Shown: positions 1 to 7,436, counted from the first letter of the stretch. The stretch is DNA of 12,849 bases from Flavobacteriales bacterium (GCA_012965625.1 DTSC01000147.1:1-12849), one strand, 5' to 3'. The notes: generated by a model from the letters alone, not told the origin. Numbers and translations are program-made.

Positions 1-710
1 CCTGTTGGACCTGCTAGACCACCTGATGGACCAGTTGGACCTATCGCTCCTGTTAAACCAGTAGGACCTGTGGTTCCCATTGCTCCTTGAGGACCAGTAC
101 CACCATCAGCACCTGTTAAGCCGGTGGCTCCTTGAGGACCAGTACCACCATCAGCTCCTGTTAAGCCGGTGGCTCCTTGAGGACCAGTACCACCATCAGC
201 ACCTGTTAAGCCGGTGGCTCCTTGAGGACCAGTACCACCATCAGCACCTGTTAAGCCGGTGGCTCCTTGAGGGCCAGTAGGTCCAGGTGTTCCGCTGTTT
301 TTTGCATACAAAGCATATGGTACGCTAAACAATTGCTGGGTGCCCATATCCATATAGCTCGTGCCACCAGTAGCATCCATCTCTACCTGTACATAATGAG
401 AATTGCCGCCCCAGCCTATCGCACTGAAAGTACCGCTAACAACCACTCCTCCACCGATCTGCACCGTGAAAAGACCAAACTGGTTGGTGCTTACATTGTG
501 GGTCTCCTGGTAGATAACGATTCCTGTCGCATTGGCTTCCCTGATGCTGATCTGCAGGCTGATGGCCTGGCTCACCAGCTCACTGCCCGTGCCATCCCTG
601 GCGATGCCCTGGTAATTGAACAGCTCCGGTGGGGCTTGTCCGTAAGCCGTTAAGGTAAGGGCCAGAAAAAGGGCCGTGCATGTCATCAGGGTTCTTAGCG
701 TAGTTTTCAT
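1..710 (-). CDS. Secreted collagen-like repeat protein (3' end outside window)
   Basis: Starts at ATG 708-710 and stays open to the left edge, so at least 236 residues are present and the C-terminus is missing. Residues 1-25 are a signal peptide ending in AYGQ. Residues 26-138 (FNYQGIARD at 31-39, then a stretch ending [12 protein letters not shown]) match the N-terminal domain common in Bacteroidota surface and tail-fibre-like proteins. From about residue 140 the chain is uninterrupted Gly-X-Y triplets ([20 protein letters not shown]), as in bacterial collagen-like proteins. Such proteins often end in an S74 endosialidase-chaperone or other trimerising domain, but that cannot be seen here. 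It lies 19 bases downstream of the T9SS cargo gene on the same strand, so co-transcription is likely. Extracellular location is well supported; the function, perhaps adhesion or a fibre, is inference. Confidence 0.85.
   Translation of the reverse strand, partial: MKTTLRTLMTCTALFLALTLTAYGQAPPELFNYQGIARDGTGSELVSQAISLQISIREANATGIVIYQETHNVSTNQFGLFTVQIGGGVVVSGTFSAIGWGGNSHYVQVEMDATGGTSYMDMGTQQLFSVPYALYAKNSGTPGPTGPQGATGLTGADGGTGPQGATGLTGADGGTGPQGATGLTGADGGTGPQGATGLTGADGGTGPQGAMGTTGPTGLTGAIGPTGPSGGLAGPT
76..279 (-). repeat. 45-bp tandem repeat encoding collagen triplets
   Basis: About 4.5 copies of a 45-bp unit in phase with the reading frame: 76-120, 121-165, 166-210, 211-255 and a partial copy 256-279. 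Copies 166-210 and 211-255 are identical. Copy 121-165 differs from them by one base (position 156). The first copy differs near its start and the last partial copy differs by a G. Each unit encodes 15 residues, i.e. five Gly-X-Y triplets ([15 protein letters not shown]), so gain or loss of units keeps the frame. Recent expansion by slippage or unequal recombination is the likely cause. Confidence 0.95.
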
Positions 711-729
711 AAGAATAGATAATGTATAC

Positions 730-1230
730 CTACCGCAGTTTCTGCAGCCGGTATGATTCATTGATGGTATAATCTTTTGTTGTTATGCGTAATAAGTAAG
801 AGCCGGCTGAGAGCCAACGTATGGGAAAGGTGACCATGGTCTGGTATGGTGCAGACTCTTGGTGGCGGATCAACCTTCCGGAAATATCATACAAGTCTAA
901 GATAAGCGTACTGCTGTTGTTCTCAAGCGAAACGCTCAGCAGTTCCCTTACAGGGTTGGGATATACCTGCACGATAAGAGGAGTACTTGCATCTGATTGA
1001 ATACTGGTGCTTTGGCTTTGCCAGGACTGGTGGAAGCCCTGGGTAAGGATCCATGTATTGTTGGATGCCGTTTCGGTGATGGGCTCGCCGATGGTCCAGC
1101 TAAGCTGTACACCATTGGCGGACATACCGTGCATTCCGGCGCTGCCTATTACGTCGTTTATGATGCTTTGGGCATTAGTTGAAAGACCTGGACACAATAA
1201 ACAGAATACAGATAAGACTATCCTTGACAA
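730..1230 (-). CDS. Small secreted protein with T9SS type A sorting domain
   Basis: 166 residues. Residues 1-21 are a signal peptide (cut near TNAQ). Residues 22-70 ([30 protein letters not shown]) form a short domain seen in many small Bacteroidota secreted proteins. Residues about 88-166 are a T9SS type A C-terminal domain: [24 protein letters not shown] and a short basic end. Such tails direct export through the T9SS and anchorage to the outer membrane. The only plausible start is TTG at 1228-1230; the frame stays open upstream to a TAG but has no ATG. It sits directly in front of the collagen-like gene, so the two may be displayed together. Sorting domain: high confidence; biological role unknown. 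Confidence 0.82.
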   Translation of the reverse strand: MSRIVLSVFCLLCPGLSTNAQSIINDVIGSAGMHGMSANGVQLSWTIGEPITETASNNTWILTQGFHQSWQSQSTSIQSDASTPLIVQVYPNPVRELLSVSLENNSSTLILDLYDISGRLIRHQESAPYQTMVTFPIRWLSAGSYLLRITTKDYTINESYRLQKLR

Positions 1231-1591
1231 AACTATAAACTTTGTGATTACATCATAAACCGCATGAATATACTTACGTACGTTTAAAGGCTATTATAGT
1301 TTCAAAATTAGACGAGTTTAATTTTGATACGCTCAGTACAGCTTATTATACGATAAAAAATCTAAAATCCTATATAGACCACTAAAAACCAGTAGTTAAA
1401 ATTTTTACGGATTACGGAATTTTATAGATATTTTTTAATTTTGGTTACAGGCTGGGCAATTTATTGCCGGCGATTTGTTGTTGATATTTATTTGGTTATG
1501 TCAGTGTTTGGGAGGGAGTGTGATGTGATTGTTTTGGTGGGGTAGTGGAAGATTATGTTTTCTTATATTTGACTATGCACAATTAGGGGGA
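1231..1591. other. AT-rich intergenic spacer with promoter-like and hairpin elements
   Basis: 361 bp between two minus-strand genes with no credible coding frame. It holds a 24-bp inverted repeat with a Bacteroidota-like -7 box (1303-1326, listed separately) and a perfect 6-bp hairpin, GGCAAT-TT-ATTGCC, at 1455-1468. The hairpin lacks a T-run on either strand, so I do not call it a terminator. The part nearest 1591 is G/T-rich on the plus strand. Confidence 0.6.
1303..1326 (-). promoter_or_regulatory. Inverted repeat containing TAATTTTG -7 boxes
   Basis: Perfect 8-bp arms CAAAATTA and TAATTTTG flank an 8-base spacer. Read on the minus strand, TAATTTTG (1310-1303) fits the Bacteroidota -7 consensus TAnnTTTG and lies about 72 bp upstream of the TTG start at 1230, giving a leader of roughly 65 bases. 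No clear -33 TTTG lies 19 bp upstream. Because of the symmetry the plus strand carries the same box, but no plus-strand gene follows. It could be a promoter overlapped by a dimeric operator, or chance in AT-rich DNA. Confidence 0.35.
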
Positions 1592-2938
1592 TTAGGGATT
1601 CAGAGTATAGTAATAAACCTTGCGTGGAATTGGCTCTCTGAAAATAACCGCCTTTTGATCTGCACCATCATTCATTTCCTGCCATTGTTCCTTTGAAGGG
1701 ATTACAAAATAAGCGATTGGGTTTGTTTTCAGTCTTTTGATCTTCTGCCCCTCGCGCAGTAGCTTCCAAATATAAAAAGCCCTTGCTTGTGGATAGGTAA
1801 TGCCAGCAATGACGTTAGTGTTATGCTTTCCATCCCAGAACCGCATCGTTTCCCCTGCAACATTGTATTCCTTCAGCCATTGGATGGTATCTGGGTAAAT
1901 AGCAAGTAAATCCTTGATAATAAAGACAGATCTGTCTTTATGCCGTTGCTCTTTATTGGTAGGGTGTGCTGCTGATCTCATATCTAACCAGCAATATTCA
2001 AAGTTCAGGTATTTGCTTATAACCTTAAGGGATTGCTGGAAATTATATTGTTGGAAACATCTCCTTGTTTCTTCATCACTCCAGTCAATTTTCTTTTTCC
2101 AGTTCAGCTTGGGCGGATCTATTTCATCACCGAATTTGTCTTGCATAATTAAGTAATCTTCACTAAGATTATCGCCTAAAATTCTTCTTGCCAAAGAATC
2201 CCGGACCCAGCTGCAAAACGCCTTATATTCCGCATTGGAAATCTTCCAAAAACCTGTGTCCACGCTACCCTTTACGTGATCTTTTATTGTTGCAGCATTA
2301 TTTTCTCCATCCAGCATCTTAATGGTTTTGTTCCCCTCCCTTTTTCTTTTCCAGCAGATAAAGGCCTGGGCTTGCTCTTGACTAATGCCCTGAACGGGGT
2401 AATTGTCGAAATACCTGTGCCAGAAGTAGTATTTAACCAGGTTCTCTTGAACATAGTTAATGTGATTGCTTTGACTGGTATCGGTAATCCAGCAAAGTGT
2501 ATCGGGATAAACTGCGATGTACTCCTTTTCTCTTTGACCGGTACTTTCACAAGGGTTTGATTGCACCCAGTATAGCTTATGCGCATCAATTCTCTTTCTC
2601 TGGTAAAACCGCTCATGTTCTGAGATAAACATTTGATCCAAAGCCTGCCTTTGGGCATCGACATTCCATTTTATAGGCACCTTCCAGTTAAGCTTTTCCA
2701 GTTCCGTATTTGGAATTTGCTGACCGGCTTTAACAAAGCGGATGCTGACCTCTTCAGCCAGGATTCTACGTGCTATTGAATCTCTAACCCAGGTAATAAA
2801 TTCTCTGTATTCCGCATTGGTAATAACTTTGGCTTGAGTGGAACTATAGCCTGATAAATACTCTACTGAACCTTGTCCAAGACAACTTGTCTTTATAAGG
2901 ATTAACAGGAAGTATGGTATGGCAAGTGCTCTCTGCAT
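1592..2938 (-). CDS. Secreted protein with two tandem GldJ/GldK-like (FGE-fold) half-domains
   Basis: 448 residues from ATG 2936-2938, chosen because it gives a signal peptide (residues 1-22, FLLILIKTSCLGQ) and removes overlap with the divergent gene; a longer frame to 3136 exists. Two homologous halves are visible. Half one: ITNAEYREFITWVRDSIARRIL (39-60), LNWKVPIKW (83-91), VYPDTLCWI (143-151), YFWHRYFDNYPVQGISQEQAQAFICWK (171-197). Half two: ISNAEYKAFCSWVRDSLARRIL (233-254), LNWKKKIDW (278-286), IYPDTIQWL (347-355), ITYPQARAFYIWKLLREG (380-397), then IPSKEQW (413-419). These phrases resemble GldJ/GldK gliding lipoproteins of the formylglycine-generating-enzyme (sulfatase-modifying) fold. 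The usual C-terminal GNVWEW and RGGSW motifs are absent, so enzymatic activity is not expected. There is no lipobox. Probably a periplasmic or outer-membrane-associated structural paralogue; its role is unknown. Confidence 0.7.
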   Translation of the reverse strand: MQRALAIPYFLLILIKTSCLGQGSVEYLSGYSSTQAKVITNAEYREFITWVRDSIARRILAEEVSIRFVKAGQQIPNTELEKLNWKVPIKWNVDAQRQALDQMFISEHERFYQRKRIDAHKLYWVQSNPCESTGQREKEYIAVYPDTLCWITDTSQSNHINYVQENLVKYYFWHRYFDNYPVQGISQEQAQAFICWKRKREGNKTIKMLDGENNAATIKDHVKGSVDTGFWKISNAEYKAFCSWVRDSLARRILGDNLSEDYLIMQDKFGDEIDPPKLNWKKKIDWSDEETRRCFQQYNFQQSLKVISKYLNFEYCWLDMRSAAHPTNKEQRHKDRSVFIIKDLLAIYPDTIQWLKEYNVAGETMRFWDGKHNTNVIAGITYPQARAFYIWKLLREGQKIKRLKTNPIAYFVIPSKEQWQEMNDGADQKAVIFREPIPRKVYYYTLNP

Positions 2939-3002
2939 AGATGATACCCAAATATATAAAAAACTCTGCAAACCATTTCCCAGGAATTGCATACATTTGA
3001 AT
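2939..3002. promoter_or_regulatory. 64-bp divergent promoter region
   Basis: With the chosen starts (2938 minus, 3003 plus), both genes must be driven from this spacer or from inside the other gene. On the minus strand TATATTTG (2956-2949) fits TAnnTTTG but would leave a leader of only a few bases, and the upstream TTTG is 12 bp away instead of about 19. On the plus strand TACATTTG (2992-2999) fits the box but abuts the ATG. I therefore assign neither; only the divergent arrangement is firm. Confidence 0.4.
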
Positions 3003-4952
3003 ATGCTACGCCTCACCCTCATAAGCTCCCTCTGCCTTTGGCTAACCATGGCTGTGGCTGTGGCTGTAAACCTTGACTCCCTCTGGGGAGTATGGAATGA
3101 TACCAGCCAAACGGATACAAAAAGACTTTCTGCCATACACGATATAGCATGGGAAGGTTATATGTTTTCCAGGCCTGACAGCGCGTTTTATTATGCAAAC
3201 ATGCAATATAGATTGGCTGAGAATTTGGGCAACAAAGAATCGATGGCATCGGCACTGAGCCTGCAAGGTATTTCTTTCGCTATTAGAGGAAATTATGAGC
3301 AAGCCTTATTTTATATTGAAAAAGGACTTAAGATCAATGAAGAGATTGCTGATAGTATGGGAATTGCCAAGTTCTTAGGAAACATTGGCCTTATTTACTT
3401 TAACCAAGGTTCATTGGAATTGACTTTATCCTTTTATCAGAAAGCGTTAAATATTTTTGAAGAGCTAGAGTATAAAAGAGGCATGGCAGCTTCTTATATA
3501 AACATGGGAGATGTTTACAAAGCACAAGGAGATTTATTACAGGCATTATCTTTTATAGAAAAGGGCCTGAAGCTCTTTGAAGAGCTGAGAGACAAAAGGG
3601 GTATTTCTGGTGCTTATAGCAATATTGGAGCTATTAACAAAGAAAAGGGCAATACTGCATTGGCAATGGAGTATTACGAAAAAAGTAAAAATATGCAAGA
3701 AGAAATTGGGAATAAACAGGGAATGGCGGATTCTTATATAAGCCTTGGAAGCATCTATCTTGAACAAAGAAATTTTACTCAGGCCATAATTATGGCTGAA
3801 AAAGCAATAGCCATAGCTCAAAATATTGGCTTGATAACAACAACAAAATCCGCCTCTGAATTACTTTATGAAGCCTACAAAAATACGGGTAAGCCAGTTA
3901 AGGCACTCACTATGCACGAGCTATACATAAAGATGGCTGATAGTCTTACCAGAATGGAAACCAAAGAAGCGGCCATTAAGCTGGAGTACCAGCACCAATT
4001 TGAAAAAGAGCAGGCTCTGGCAGACGCTAAACACCAGAAGGAGATGGTCCTTTCAGCAGAAAGAGAAAAGCGACAGCAGCTCATATCCTATGCTATTGCA
4101 ATCGGTCTGGTCCTGGTGCTCTTTTTTGCCTTTTTTATTTATAATCGCTTCCAGCTGACAAAAAAACAAAAGAAAGTCATTGAACAAAAAAACCAGCAAA
4201 TAACAGAAAGTATTCAATATGCAAAGCGTATTCAAGATGCCTCCTTAACCTCCTTAAAGACTATAGATAAATATCTTGACGATTACTTTATTTACTTTAA
4301 ACCCAAAGATATTGTAAGCGGTGACTTTTACTGGGTGCATAAGTTAGAAGATGAAAAAATAATGATTGCCCTGGCTGATTGTACAGGTCATGGAGTCCCT
4401 GGGGGATTTATGAGCATGATGAGTACCTCCTTGCTTAACGAGATTATCATCGATAAAGGCATTACTCAGGTCAATAAAGTCTTGGAAACCATGAGGAATC
4501 AGCTTATACAAGCTTTGCATCAACGCGAGGACAATGTAGAAACCAGGGATGGTTTGGACATAGCTTTAATATCAGTGGATATGAAGCAAAGGAAAGTTGA
4601 TTTTGCAGCTGCAGGGCATAAAATATACATAACGGGTAAGCAAGGGTGTGAAGAAATTAAAGGTGATTATTTTTCTGTAGGTTATTCCTTTGGTAAAGAA
4701 AAGCCTTTCTCGATAAAACAATTACAGCTTGAAGAAGGGGATACGATCCATCTTACTTCTGATGGTTATGTTGATCAATTTGGTGGTGATAACAGGAAGA
4801 AATTCGGCCGACCTACTTTTATACAGCTTATGGCCTTCATCAAAACGATGCCTATGAAGGAGCAAAAAACCATTTTAGAAACCACCATGGCCAAATGGAA
4901 AGGAGACACCGAGCAGCTGGATGATATTTTGGTGATGGGGGTGAGGTTTTAA
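3003..4952 (+). CDS. TPR-repeat, membrane-anchored SpoIIE-type PP2C phosphatase
   Basis: 649 residues from ATG 3003, which gives a signal peptide (1-21, ending AVAV); the frame opens further upstream at 2919 but that extension has no signal-like character. Residues about 80-310 hold at least five TPR-like helical hairpins with a strict 40-residue period (GM..SY.N.G..Y..QG....AL.YYEK.L...EE units beginning near 80, 120, 160, 200 and 240). A charged coiled-coil stretch (316-360) precedes one transmembrane helix (361-381), and a second helical linker (384-412) leads to the phosphatase domain (about 420-649). PP2C/SpoIIE metal-binding acidic motifs are present: SGDFYW (439-444), ADCTGHGVPGG (458-468), DGLDIAL (516-522), TSDGYVDQFG (585-594) and LDDILV (639-644). 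The layout predicts a periplasmic TPR sensor and a cytoplasmic Ser/Thr phosphatase, likely acting on an anti-sigma-factor antagonist-type partner. The partner and signal are unknown. Confidence 0.88.
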   Translation: MLRLTLISSLCLWLTMAVAVAVNLDSLWGVWNDTSQTDTKRLSAIHDIAWEGYMFSRPDSAFYYANMQYRLAENLGNKESMASALSLQGISFAIRGNYEQALFYIEKGLKINEEIADSMGIAKFLGNIGLIYFNQGSLELTLSFYQKALNIFEELEYKRGMAASYINMGDVYKAQGDLLQALSFIEKGLKLFEELRDKRGISGAYSNIGAINKEKGNTALAMEYYEKSKNMQEEIGNKQGMADSYISLGSIYLEQRNFTQAIIMAEKAIAIAQNIGLITTTKSASELLYEAYKNTGKPVKALTMHELYIKMADSLTRMETKEAAIKLEYQHQFEKEQALADAKHQKEMVLSAEREKRQQLISYAIAIGLVLVLFFAFFIYNRFQLTKKQKKVIEQKNQQITESIQYAKRIQDASLTSLKTIDKYLDDYFIYFKPKDIVSGDFYWVHKLEDEKIMIALADCTGHGVPGGFMSMMSTSLLNEIIIDKGITQVNKVLETMRNQLIQALHQREDNVETRDGLDIALISVDMKQRKVDFAAAGHKIYITGKQGCEEIKGDYFSVGYSFGKEKPFSIKQLQLEEGDTIHLTSDGYVDQFGGDNRKKFGRPTFIQLMAFIKTMPMKEQKTILETTMAKWKGDTEQLDDILVMGVRF

Positions 4953-5020
4953 TCCTCACAAATAGGGATTAGTACATTCTGAAATCAGCAGGGAATCTGA
5001 AGTGTCTCCAGGTTTGATGA

Positions 5021-6211
5021 TTATTTAATAGAAAATTGTTTCTCCCAATCTGGCAGCTTTTCCCGCAATACCTTTTGATTATGGTAGAATAATTCACGAT
5101 CAAATTGATAAGTATTAAGGTGTATTAGAAGCATTGGCATCATCATCTTGATTGTATCCTCGTTCGATTCAAAAAATCTGTCCAAATATGATTTGGACAC
5201 CATCCTTCGCAGCTCAGTCAGAAATGCTTTTGTAAACTCCTTGTCTTTGAAAAAGCTCGTACAATTTAGCCCTAATCCAGGATAATTGCAAAAAACGTGG
5301 CGAACGGTATCGTGGGGGTTGGCATCGTTTCCAATGGGTTCCAGCACTTTGGTCTCTGCATTGTAATAAAACCGCCGGTTGTTCCAGCAGTTAGCATGAC
5401 CAGCATTCAATATATTCGACACCGCCCAAAAGCGAGCCATTTTCTGTACATCAAATGCCTCTGTCGTTAGGATCTTCCCTTCCCTCCATTCTTCTAAAAG
5501 TTTTTTTCCCGCTTCAAATTCAGCCTTTCTTTTAGGATCGCCAAATACTTTTTTTTTGTTGTGGGCCTCTACCATTGCATTATTATATATGGCTTGCGAT
5601 CTTTCGGGCCCCACACTGGCAAGCATCACAGGAGTCCATTCATCTTCATTGAAGCGAAGGACAACGGTTGTATCTACCTTATTTGTAGCAAATATATCGT
5701 CGGCGAAATGCTGCTCCATGGCATAGCATTCCATGTCGACGCCATTCAAATAAACACGAACGAATCGGTAATCTAATGCCATAATACCCTCTTCCTTAAG
5801 CATTTTATGAAATACCCATTCATTTAAATATTCTCTTGTATATGGGGCTTGTAACGAGAATGAAGTCAATCCAAGAACAGATTTACCTTTGGGCATTTTG
5901 ATGCGCATTGACCAAGAACCCCCTCCCCAATGATCTTCCATGTCACCTTTTAGTTTTAACTTAACTGGATACAACATTCCCTGATAGGTAAACGATGCTT
6001 TTTTGTATTGCTTGCCACTTTCTTGAAGCAATGATTTTTCCTTTGCTTCCTTTCGGCTGGCATCGAAATATTTCATTTCCTCCTCCTCAATGTCAATGTG
6101 GAATTCTACTTTAAATGGGTTCTCATTTAAGTCTGGCTGATTGGCCGGATTCTGGCACTGCGAAAACACCAAGACAGCCAATAACAGCGTAGATGATTTG
6201 ATATCGTGCAT
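5021..6211 (-). CDS. CotH-kinase-family lipoprotein
   Basis: 396 residues from ATG 6209-6211. The N-terminus (TLLLAVLVFSQCQN) has a hydrophobic core followed by Cys19, a non-ideal lipobox, so a lipoprotein or at least an exported protein is likely. Family features: VKLKLKGD (83-90), WSMRIKM (100-106), GLTSFSLQAPYTREYLNEW (114-132), YRFVRVYLNG followed by CYAMEQHF (148-169), and FWAVSNILNAGHANCWNNRRFYYN with EPIGNDANPH (261-300), corresponding to the region carrying catalytic acidic residues. CotH from Bacillus is an atypical protein kinase acting on spore-coat proteins. Bacteroidota homologues are exported and their substrates are mostly unknown. The gene converges on the phosphatase gene with a 68-bp gap, so they are not one operon. 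Family assignment is good; activity is unproven. Confidence 0.75.
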   Translation of the reverse strand: MHDIKSSTLLLAVLVFSQCQNPANQPDLNENPFKVEFHIDIEEEEMKYFDASRKEAKEKSLLQESGKQYKKASFTYQGMLYPVKLKLKGDMEDHWGGGSWSMRIKMPKGKSVLGLTSFSLQAPYTREYLNEWVFHKMLKEEGIMALDYRFVRVYLNGVDMECYAMEQHFADDIFATNKVDTTVVLRFNEDEWTPVMLASVGPERSQAIYNNAMVEAHNKKKVFGDPKRKAEFEAGKKLLEEWREGKILTTEAFDVQKMARFWAVSNILNAGHANCWNNRRFYYNAETKVLEPIGNDANPHDTVRHVFCNYPGLGLNCTSFFKDKEFTKAFLTELRRMVSKSYLDRFFESNEDTIKMMMPMLLIHLNTYQFDRELFYHNQKVLREKLPDWEKQFSIK

Positions 6212-6450
6212 TCAATCAGGTGTTTCAACGTTAAGGCTAAAATAATTTATGCAATGCTTCAGGTATTGCTGGCATCTCTTAATTTTATTTCTTGAGCATA
6301 TTTCCATTTTCTAAATAATGATCAATTGCTTTGACAGTAAAGTTGCTCACTGAGCAACAGAATTAATATGGTTATTAGTGCATTACGAAACAACTATCTC
6401 AAGTTTTGTTTTTTTCATTAGGCCCATAGCTGATAAATTAAATCTCTAAT
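6212..6450. other. Non-coding spacer upstream of the CotH-family gene
   Basis: About 240 bp with no credible frame on either strand. It holds a perfect palindrome, GTTGCTCA-C-TGAGCAAC, at 6342-6358, which could be a transcription-factor site or a small hairpin. No TAnnTTTG box was found at a convincing distance from the CotH-family start. On the minus strand the segment begins just after the proposed attC at 6454-6522. Confidence 0.5.
6342..6358. repeat. 17-bp palindrome (8-bp arms, 1-base centre)
   Basis: GTTGCTCA and TGAGCAAC are perfect complements around a single C. It lies about 130 bp upstream of the CotH-family start. It has no T-run, so it is not an obvious terminator; operator or chance are the alternatives. 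Confidence 0.5.
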
Positions 6451-6453
6451 GTT

Positions 6454-6522
6454 TACCAACGGCCTGTGTATGCGATGTGTGGGCGTTTAGACCATATAGC
6501 CGCATACAAGGCATAGTTTGTC
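6454..6522 (-). repeat. attC-like site behind the methyltransferase gene
   Basis: Read on the minus strand: GACAAAC (6522-6516), then GCCTTGTATGCG (6512-6501), a 26-base loop, CGCATACACAGGC (6474-6462) and GTTGGTA (6460-6454). The inner arms pair over 12 bp with one bulged C, like the extrahelical bases of attC sites. The total of 69 bp is within the usual attC range. The outer boxes pair only imperfectly, and GACAAAC is not the complement of the cassette start at 7355 (GTTGGGC). It may therefore be a recombined or decayed attC, or simply an imperfect terminator-like hairpin. Confidence 0.45.
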
Positions 6523-6560
6523 TAAATTAAGAAACAAATAAGACTCTTTCAGATCATTTT

Positions 6561-7298
6561 TTATTTCCTGGGTTTCATAAAAGGAATAAACATTGGTACT
6601 TTCTTCTGGTATTCTTCATACTTTTCACCAAGCGTCTTTTTGAGGTCTTTTTCTTCTAAATACTTCACTGCAATGACTATATATATAGTTGTTACTACAG
6701 TAAAAATCAAGTGCCCAACAGTCATTAATGGTGTAGCCCAAAACGCTATTATAAAACCTAGCATAATTGGGTGCCTCACTATTTTATAAAAGAAATTTAC
6801 TTGAAAGGTAGTGGATTGTGATTGTTTGTTTTTCAAATTATCAAAAATTTGCTTTAAACCAAAGAGCTCGAAATGATTAATCATAAACGTAGATAGTAAT
6901 ACAATAAACCACCCTAAGAAAAATATCCCAGTTAAAATCATGGCAACTATTTCATTTTCGGCTTTCCAGACAACTGTGGTTATTGGTTGCCATTGCCAAT
7001 AAATTAAAAGTAGTGCTAAACTTGACAAAAGAACATAGGTGCTCCGTTCTATTGCAGGACTAATAATACCCGTAATCCATTTTTTAAATGCAGGTCTTGC
7101 CATTACACTATGCTGTATTGCAAATACGCCTAACAAAATTGCGTTGACCAAAAAGGCTTGTAAAAAAGCAGTTTCTATTCCAGAGTCGATTGATTTTGGA
7201 ACTATAAGGTTGCCTACAAATCCTATTGAATAAAGAAAAGCAATAAGGAAAATAAGGTATGCTAATACCCCATAAATAAAAGTGATGAATTTACCCAT
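6561..7298 (-). CDS. mddA: Methanethiol S-methyltransferase (MddA-like, NnrU/ICMT superfamily)
   Basis: 245 residues from ATG 7296-7298, the normal length for MddA. MddA methylates methanethiol with S-adenosylmethionine to give dimethyl sulfide, in the membrane. About six hydrophobic segments are visible (near 5-28, 44-63, 86-102, 117-138, 169-190, 196-212). Family phrases: YSIGFVGNLIVPKSIDSG (23-40), FAIQHSVMARPAFKKW (59-74), ERSTYVLLSSLALLLIYWQW (84-103), STFMINHFELFGLKQ (136-150), the ICMT-like RHPIMLGF (175-182), and a C-terminal EEKDL...LGEKYEEY...VPMFIP (215-239). It lies between two attC-like sites with its own leader, so it looks like a single-gene cassette. Nearby enzymes do not supply methanethiol. 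The family is confident; the exact substrate is by homology. Confidence 0.82.
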   Translation of the reverse strand: MGKFITFIYGVLAYLIFLIAFLYSIGFVGNLIVPKSIDSGIETAFLQAFLVNAILLGVFAIQHSVMARPAFKKWITGIISPAIERSTYVLLSSLALLLIYWQWQPITTVVWKAENEIVAMILTGIFFLGWFIVLLSTFMINHFELFGLKQIFDNLKNKQSQSTTFQVNFFYKIVRHPIMLGFIIAFWATPLMTVGHLIFTVVTTIYIVIAVKYLEEKDLKKTLGEKYEEYQKKVPMFIPFMKPRK

Positions 7299-7348
7299 GA
7301 TTCTAAGTTTTGAATTAATTGTAAATATTGTTCAATTTTAATAGTTAT

Positions 7349-7436
7349 GCCCAACGGTTTGGCTAAAGACATGTTTTGGATTCATTTAAGAATCCATAGA
7401 CGTGTCAGCCAAAATTGGCTTTAGGTTGTGTTAGGC
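7349..7436 (-). repeat. Integron attC site (canonical core boxes)
   Basis: 88 bp. Read on the minus strand, R'' GCCTAAC (7436-7430) fits RYYYAAC and R' GTTGGGC (7355-7349) fits GTTRRRY. L'' CTAAAG (7424-7419) pairs perfectly with L' CTTTAG (7368-7363), with spacers of 5 and 7 bases. The centre folds further: GGATTC pairs with GAATCC around a TTAAAT loop, and ACACGT pairs with ACATGT with one mismatch. Order R''-L''-stem-L'-R' and length are those of attC. The stop codon of the decayed gene at 7431-7433 lies inside R'', as is common for cassette genes. Confidence 0.72.

Noticed and set aside
76..279. CRISPR array
   Set aside because: The repeats are directly adjacent with no unique spacers and lie in a coding frame.
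80..653. Plus-strand open frames across the collagen-like gene (80-280 and 267-653)
   Set aside because: They are antisense to the Gly-X-Y repeats and to a secretion-signal-bearing gene. Their repetitive or low-meaning products follow from the codon pattern of the minus strand.
2276..2664. Frames on both strands within the GldK-like gene (2276-2560 plus, 2284-2664 minus)
   Set aside because: Both are out-of-frame shadows of a gene with clear duplicated motifs.
2992..2999. TACATTTG as the -7 box of the TPR-SpoIIE gene
   Set aside because: It matches the consensus but ends four bases before the chosen ATG, so transcription would start inside the gene. No TTTG is correctly spaced upstream.
2919..3002. 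Upstream start for the TPR-SpoIIE gene at 2919
   Set aside because: It would place 28 residues without signal-peptide character in front of a good signal peptide and overlap the divergent gene.
2939..3136. Longer N-terminus of the GldK-like protein, starting at 3136
   Set aside because: The extra 66 residues overlap the signal-peptide coding region of the opposite gene, and an internal ATG at 2938 begins a clear signal peptide.
4951..4970. AATCC/GGATT hairpin as a terminator of the phosphatase gene
   Set aside because: Five weak base pairs, a 10-base loop and no T-run; the stop codon itself overlaps the arm.
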